A DNA stretch of 64,000 nt from Leucaena leucocephala (taxonomy: Eukaryota; Streptophyta; Magnoliopsida; Fabales; Fabaceae): contig CM073558.1 of assembly GCA_037074615.1 (NCBI GenBank), positions 8,866,001 through 8,930,000 of the forward strand, given 5' to 3'. Shown here piece by piece: positions 59,207-64,000 of this stretch (positions are counted from its first letter, which is position 1; every line of letters starts with the position of its first letter). Below the pieces are notes generated by a model. The model saw only the letters and a list, made by a program, of their open reading frames with translations. It was not told where the DNA came from and did no database searches. The position numbers and the translations under genes were made by a program.

Positions 59207-60270
59207 GTAGAAATGGGACAGCATTGCCATGGATTTTGTTGAAGGACTGCCTATGACTCCTACTAAGTATGATGCTATATGGGTAGTAATTGATCGATTG
59301 ACTAAGTTAGCTCATTTACTAGCAATCAACAAGAAAGATTCTCTTGAGAAGCTGGCAAAATTGTATGTAAAGGCGATTGTTAGATTACATGGTATTCCAA
59401 GTAGTATTATATCTGATAGAGATCCTCAGTTTATGTCAAATTTTTTGCAAGCTTTACATAAGGAAATGGACACTACTCTTAGATTTAGTATAGCTTATTA
59501 TCCTCAGATAGATAGTCAATCTGAGAGAATAATCCAAACACTAGAAGATATGTTAAGAGCATGTGTATTGGATTTCAAAGGGAGTTGGGATGTCTATCTA
59601 CCATTAATAGAATTTGCCTATAACAATAATTATCAGGCTAGTATTCATATGGCCCTATTTGAAGCACTTTACGGATGAAAGTGTAGATCTCCCTTGTGCT
59701 AGTTGGAGTTGAGTGAAAGAAGGATGTTTGGTCCTGATATAGTATATCAGATAGCAGCACAGATTAATAAGATCAGAAAAAGGTTACTGACGGCTCAAAG
59801 TAGGCAGAAAAGTTATGATGATGTTCAAAGGAAGCCGTTGGAGTTTGAAGAAAGAAAGCATGTATTCCTTAAATTAACTCCAACTACAGGAGTTAGAGGA
59901 TCAATTAAAGTGAAGAAGCTACATCCTAGATACATTGGGTTATTTCATATCCTCACAAGAATAGGATCAATGGCTTATAAGTTAGCTCTTCCTCTAAATC
60001 TCAGCAAGATCCATTATGTATTCTATATTTCCCAATTAAAGAAGTATGTTCTAGATCCATCACATGTGATTGAACAGGATGATGTTGCACTGTGAGATGA
60101 CCTAACTTATGAAGTCAGGCCAATACAAATTGTAGATCGAAAGGTAAAGTAGTTGCAAAATAAGCAGATCCCTCTAGTTAAGATTGTCTGGAAGGGATTA
60201 ATAGAGAATGAAGTTACATGGGAAGCAGAAGAAAGGATGAAGGAAGCATATCCTAAACTATTTCCTTAGT
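59207..60270 (+). pseudogene. Chromovirus integrase and C-terminal chromodomain-like region, truncated
   Basis: Begins within the integrase core. 59229-59678 (149 aa) holds MDFVEGLPMT with the first catalytic Asp, IISDRDPQFMSNFL with the second, and the Glu in SQSERIIQTLEDMLRA, the Ty3 D-D-E layout. An out-of-frame junction near 59680-59702 leads to 59703-60095 (130 aa), the integrase C-terminal part (AAQINKIRKRLLTAQSRQKS, then KLHPRYIGLF and ISQLKKYV). Beyond a TGA near 60093 and a TAG near 60150, the same family's chromodomain-like tail can be read (KIVWKGLIENEVTWEAEE). The end TTTCCTTAG at 60262-60270 is the natural pol stop. The N-terminal zinc finger and all upstream pol domains are missing. 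Confidence 0.9.
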
Positions 60271-60304
60271 ATATATGTAACATAAATTTTGAGGACAAAA
60301 TTTA

Positions 60305-60322
60305 TTTTAAGGGGGAGAGAAA
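60305..60322 (+). other. Chromovirus polypurine tract
   Basis: TTTTAAGGGGGAGAGAAA directly before the 3' LTR. Confidence 0.85.
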
Positions 60323-61312
60323 TATCATATCCCCAAATTTCTTATCTTATGTATACATACAGTTTATCTGTAATTGATATGAGATTCTTGAAATAAACTG
60401 TATCAGATTGAGGTAAGAAAGAAAGGGATTAATAACTAAGGAAAGTTCAAGGACCTAAGCACAAATTAGAAAATGTTGGAGGTAAGAAGTTAAAGTAGAA
60501 ATAAAAGTTGGGCCAAAAGTGGTAATTATCAAAAGTTTAGGGACGTAAATATAATTAAGCAAAAAGTCAGGGACCTAAATGTAATTATGAGAAAGTTGAA
60601 CTAGAAAAAGCTAAAAAATGCCTAAAATCATATTAGACCCAAAGATAGACAGAATTATTCTGGTCAATTTAACGCAACACAGAATTTTAATTTGAGGTCT
60701 CGATTAATTGATAAAAATTCCTAAAGTCAGACAGAATTATTACAGTATTTTTCAGACCTTAGAATCAAATGAAACCATACAGTAAATTCTTATAAAATTG
60801 AAAGAGTCAGAAAAGGAATCCTGTAAAATTTCTATGGGATTTTACGGTGAAATAAAGTACTCGATAAATATTGTCGGGAGAGGTTGCTTTAGAATTGTGC
60901 CAAAAAAGGTAATGAGCCCATACAAAGGCCCAAATGGTGCCACCATAGGCCCAATAAGGTGACTGGACAATTAGGTGGGCTAGAGTCCAGAGCAACCCAG
61001 GAAAAGTGTGAAATTACAAAAATATCCCTAGATGACCAGATTGTACCAGTGATAGATGGAGGGCATTTTAGTCATTATGGACAGTTAGAAATGTCCCATA
61101 TAGTATAAATATAATTAGTTAGAGCCAGTATATGCCCTAAGGTAGTAGAAAGAGGGGGAAATATGACAATTATGCCCTTATGGTTAATATAGTGCAAGAA
61201 AGGACACCAAGGGTATTTTGGTCATTCCCGAAGGGATGGATGGCAGATAAATACTCAATCTAACAATGTCAATGTTATGAGAAACCTAGATACTAGTTTC
61301 CAGGACAAAATA
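60323..61312 (+). repeat. Chromovirus 3' LTR, interrupted
   Basis: Starts TATCATATCCCC (decayed TGTCATATCC). From about 60540 it runs parallel to LTR-A copy 2 and contains the intact counterpart (61191-61208) of the site where copia-B entered copy 2. Interrupted at 61313 by a minus-strand LTR-A. Confidence 0.8.
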
Positions 61313-64000
61313 TGAAACATCCTTCTTTTACCACCTTAGAGTACGTATTCGAAAGCATATTTGATTAGTGGAAGTATTACATTAGCCCAAAAATTAAAAT
61401 TTGAAAACTTACTTCTCAGGTACTGTTGACTTGGTAATTTCCAGATTTACAGTCCAACTTTAAAAATTCATAACTAATTGTAAAAAATTCTTATGGAGGT
61501 GATCAAAATTTCTAATTGAAGCTCTTTCATATCTCTTAAAGGGAAAAATATAAATATAGACATTTGCTTTGCCAATTAATACAGTTAAATCGTTACGTTT
61601 TACTATTCATATGGCAAATTCTAGAAATTTGAGATTCTATCTCTTAATTTTGGAAATTCATTTCTCTTGATATACACATCTAAATGAGGCATATTACCTA
61701 TTCATTTACAGACTTGGATGTGTACTACATGCTCATAAAGTTTTGGAGATTAATTCATTCATTTGCTAGGTCAAACTGAAGCCACAACAAAACTGTTCCA
61801 GGACCTACGTTTTTACCATTTCAGTTTCTTTTCTTTCACTTTCATTAATTGTTCCAGCATGCATAAACCATCTCTTTTGCCTTTCATGCATTCATATACA
61901 TCATGTACATATGCCATAATTATTTCATACAATTTCATCACATAAATAGACACCTTACATGGCATTTACATACATGCAAAATCCATATCATATGCTATAA
62001 TCTTAAATACTTCACTTTCCTTCTTCCATCCTTTAGCTCTTCTCCATGCATATATTTTCCTTCATGCTTGACCTAAATTGGTTGGTTATGGGAGGTTGAG
62101 ATTCTAGGGAATCTCAGTAGCAAACATTACCACTTAAATATGCAAGATGGATGCTAATGCATGATATGTAATTTTATTAAACTTTCTTTGATTAGTGACA
62201 TGCCATCATGCTATATATACTTTTGCATACAAGTGTATGGCCATGGAAAACATGTTATTCACAATACATTCAACATCATTTATCATGTCACAACATTATT
62301 CAAATATTATATACATGTTAACACATAAGCATACCATATCAAGCACATAAAGAGGTAAGTCTACTACCTTGCTCTCTAGCTTTTCAACTATGAATCCTTT
62401 TTGTCAATCGCTTTCCAACCATCTTCTTTGATGTTTCAATGTCCTAAACACATTCATATTCATCACATAATTCATTAGGACCATGAACTCCAACAATGTT
62501 CAAGATTAACCTTGATAAACTCTTTACTAATTACCTTGGCCCTTGAACCAATTCATGTCTTGACTTTACCCTACACAATTTCACCTTTTGAATCCATTTA
62601 TGAGCTTAGAATCATGAAATTCTAGCTCATATGCACTGTTCTATATAGAATTATATAAAACCCTCTTTTCTTTCAAAACTTTTCATTTTCATTCTAATAC
62701 TTCCCATACTTGTTTCTCCACTAAATCCCACACAACTTTTCATTTTAAAACCATTGGAAGCATCAAAATCATAAAATTTCAATCACCGTTCATGTGAATG
62801 AATAGTAATAGAGGGGAATTTCAGAAACTCTAATCTTAGAATTTCAATATTTTCAAGGTTCAAAACCTATCCAATCCTACATAAAATCATCATATAAATT
62901 TAATGGAAGCCTTAAATTATTGAAATTCCATTTCCTTCCATCATTAACAGTTCAAACCAAACTGGTTCAACCATGGCAAAGTCAAGAAGATCAACTTGAT
63001 TAAACAACTAATCACTTAACTAGCTTGTTTAAGCTTCAATCATAAATCTCTAACTTAAATTTCTTCTTTTCCCTTTCATCTAAGATTTTTTGACAACACA
63101 ACACCTTAGAGAAAACTCAACTTTTCTCCATGAAAACCCTAAGTTCAAGCTCCCAAATCAAAGGAAAATAAGTTAGGATAGATTGCTTACCTTTAATCTC
63201 TAGCTTGCTTGAACTTTGGTACCTTGAATCTTCTTTGTCTTGTCTTGAGTCTTCATTTCACAAGAGTTTCCCCAAGGGTTCTTGTGCTCATAGTTTGCTT
63301 CAGATTTGAGGGGGTATTTATAGAAAAATCTTTGTGGAAATCAATGGCCAAGATTAGTTTGTGCACTATTTGATCTAATGGCTCACATTTAATCTTGGAT
63401 TTAACTTTTTGAAAAAGGAGAATTATGACATCATCCATGTCATCATCAAGGGACAACTCATTGGGCTAGGTGGCAAAATTCCAGTGGGGGAAGCTTCTAA
63501 AAAAATTTCAGTCCAATCCGATACCGGCTTGGTCCGATTCCTCAAGAAGTAGACTGTTTTATAAATCTAATTTTTCTAAAATTTCATAACTGTCATTTCA
63601 CACCCCTTTATACTGTATCAGGGTAAGTACTAGCTCTAACTAATCATCTTCATACTAGCTTGGATATTTTTGGCCTATTGAGAATGACCAAAGTGCCCTC
63701 CATCCATCACTGGTACAATCTGGCTACATAGGGGCATTTTTGTAATTTCACACTTTATAGGGTTGCTCTGGACTCTGGCCCACTTAACTTTCCATCCACC
63801 TCACTGGGCCTTTGAGACACCATTTTGGGCCTTGATATAGGTCAATTGCCTTTATGGCACAATTCCTAAGAAACCTCTCCTGAATGTATTTATCGGGTAT
63901 TTTATTACACTGTAAAATCCCATAAGAATTCTATAGCTTTCCTTTTCTAACTATATGAATTTTATAAATTCTTATATTAAATATAGAAATTTACTATAAA
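61313..64000 (-). mobile_element. LTR-A copy 6, running off the window
   Basis: Begins TGAAACATCC after AAATA. Homologous to 50649-52980 and to the reverse complement of copy 2 as far as the window end, with TATA box and donor-like site. Its right end is not visible, so solo or full-length status is unknown. Confidence 0.85.
63315..63322 (-). promoter_or_regulatory. TATA box of LTR-A copy 6
   Basis: TATAAATA on the minus strand. The donor-like AAAG|GTAAGC is 132 nt downstream at 63190-63189. Confidence 0.55.

Larger units (their letters stand above)
50415..61312 (+). mobile_element. Remnant of a Ty3 chromovirus, gutted by a nested element and a deletion
   Basis: The first 234 bp of its 5' LTR (50415-50648, TGTCATATCCCC...) and its 3' end (59207-61312: integrase, polypurine tract, start of the 3' LTR) flank a minus-strand LARD-like element. 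The 5' LTR fragment matches 60323 onward closely (for example tatgagattcttg.aataaactgtatcag). Gag, protease and reverse transcriptase are gone. One insertion followed by one deletion explains the arrangement. Confidence 0.7.

Overview
The window is intergenic DNA from a plant, most likely a eudicot. It is AT-rich and packed with nested LTR retrotransposons plus one CACTA DNA transposon. I found no intact cellular gene, rRNA, tRNA or CRISPR array. Every protein-like stretch I recognise is a broken transposon gene: Ty1/copia gag-pol, Ty3 Athila-type gag-protease, a Ty3 chromovirus integrase, and a tnp2/En-Spm transposase. The species cannot be named from this sequence.

Layout. 1-2276 is the end of a large LTR (called LTR-A here, about 3.1 kb when whole). 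About 2353-6840 is a decayed CACTA element with a minus-strand transposase relic. 6867-8024 is unassigned AT-rich DNA. 8030-44082 is one minus-strand copia element (copia-C, about 9.9 kb of its own sequence). Its left (3') LTR was split at 8337 by a plus-strand Athila-like element (Athila-D, 8337-34521, 9.4 kb of its own). Athila-D was in turn hit by a plus-strand solo LTR-A (10347-15181), a full-length copia element (copia-B, 16492-25276) and a minus-strand solo LTR-A (28500-31629). The first of these solo LTRs itself holds a solo LTR of copia-B (11268-12946). This gives up to four levels of nesting, and most junctions carry a readable 5-bp target-site duplication.

44088-45266 is unassigned, with a short tandem repeat. 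45272-50120 is a diverged minus-strand solo LTR-A holding another copia-B solo LTR (48203-50078). 50415-61312 is a plus-strand Ty3 chromovirus reduced to the start of its 5' LTR, its integrase end and part of its 3' LTR. In its place lies a minus-strand large non-coding retrotransposon derivative (50649-59206) with LTR-A termini, a Met-type primer site and a 4.6-kb interior with no recognisable gene. 61313-64000 is another minus-strand LTR-A running off the window.

There is no operon or pathway to describe. The functional logic is that of retrotransposons: LTR promoters (TATA boxes are visible in copia-B and LTR-A), primer sites, polypurine tracts and decayed gag/pol genes. Athila-D, copia-C and the large derivative all lack reverse transcriptase and would have depended on partner elements. 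The observations most worth a second look are a splice donor at a fixed distance from the TATA box in most LTR-A copies, a 90-bp hairpin tandem repeat of variable copy number in the copia-B LTR, decaying CpG palindromes confined to Athila-D, and two paralogous empty sites inside the window that confirm insertion boundaries. I saw no convincing new biological system.
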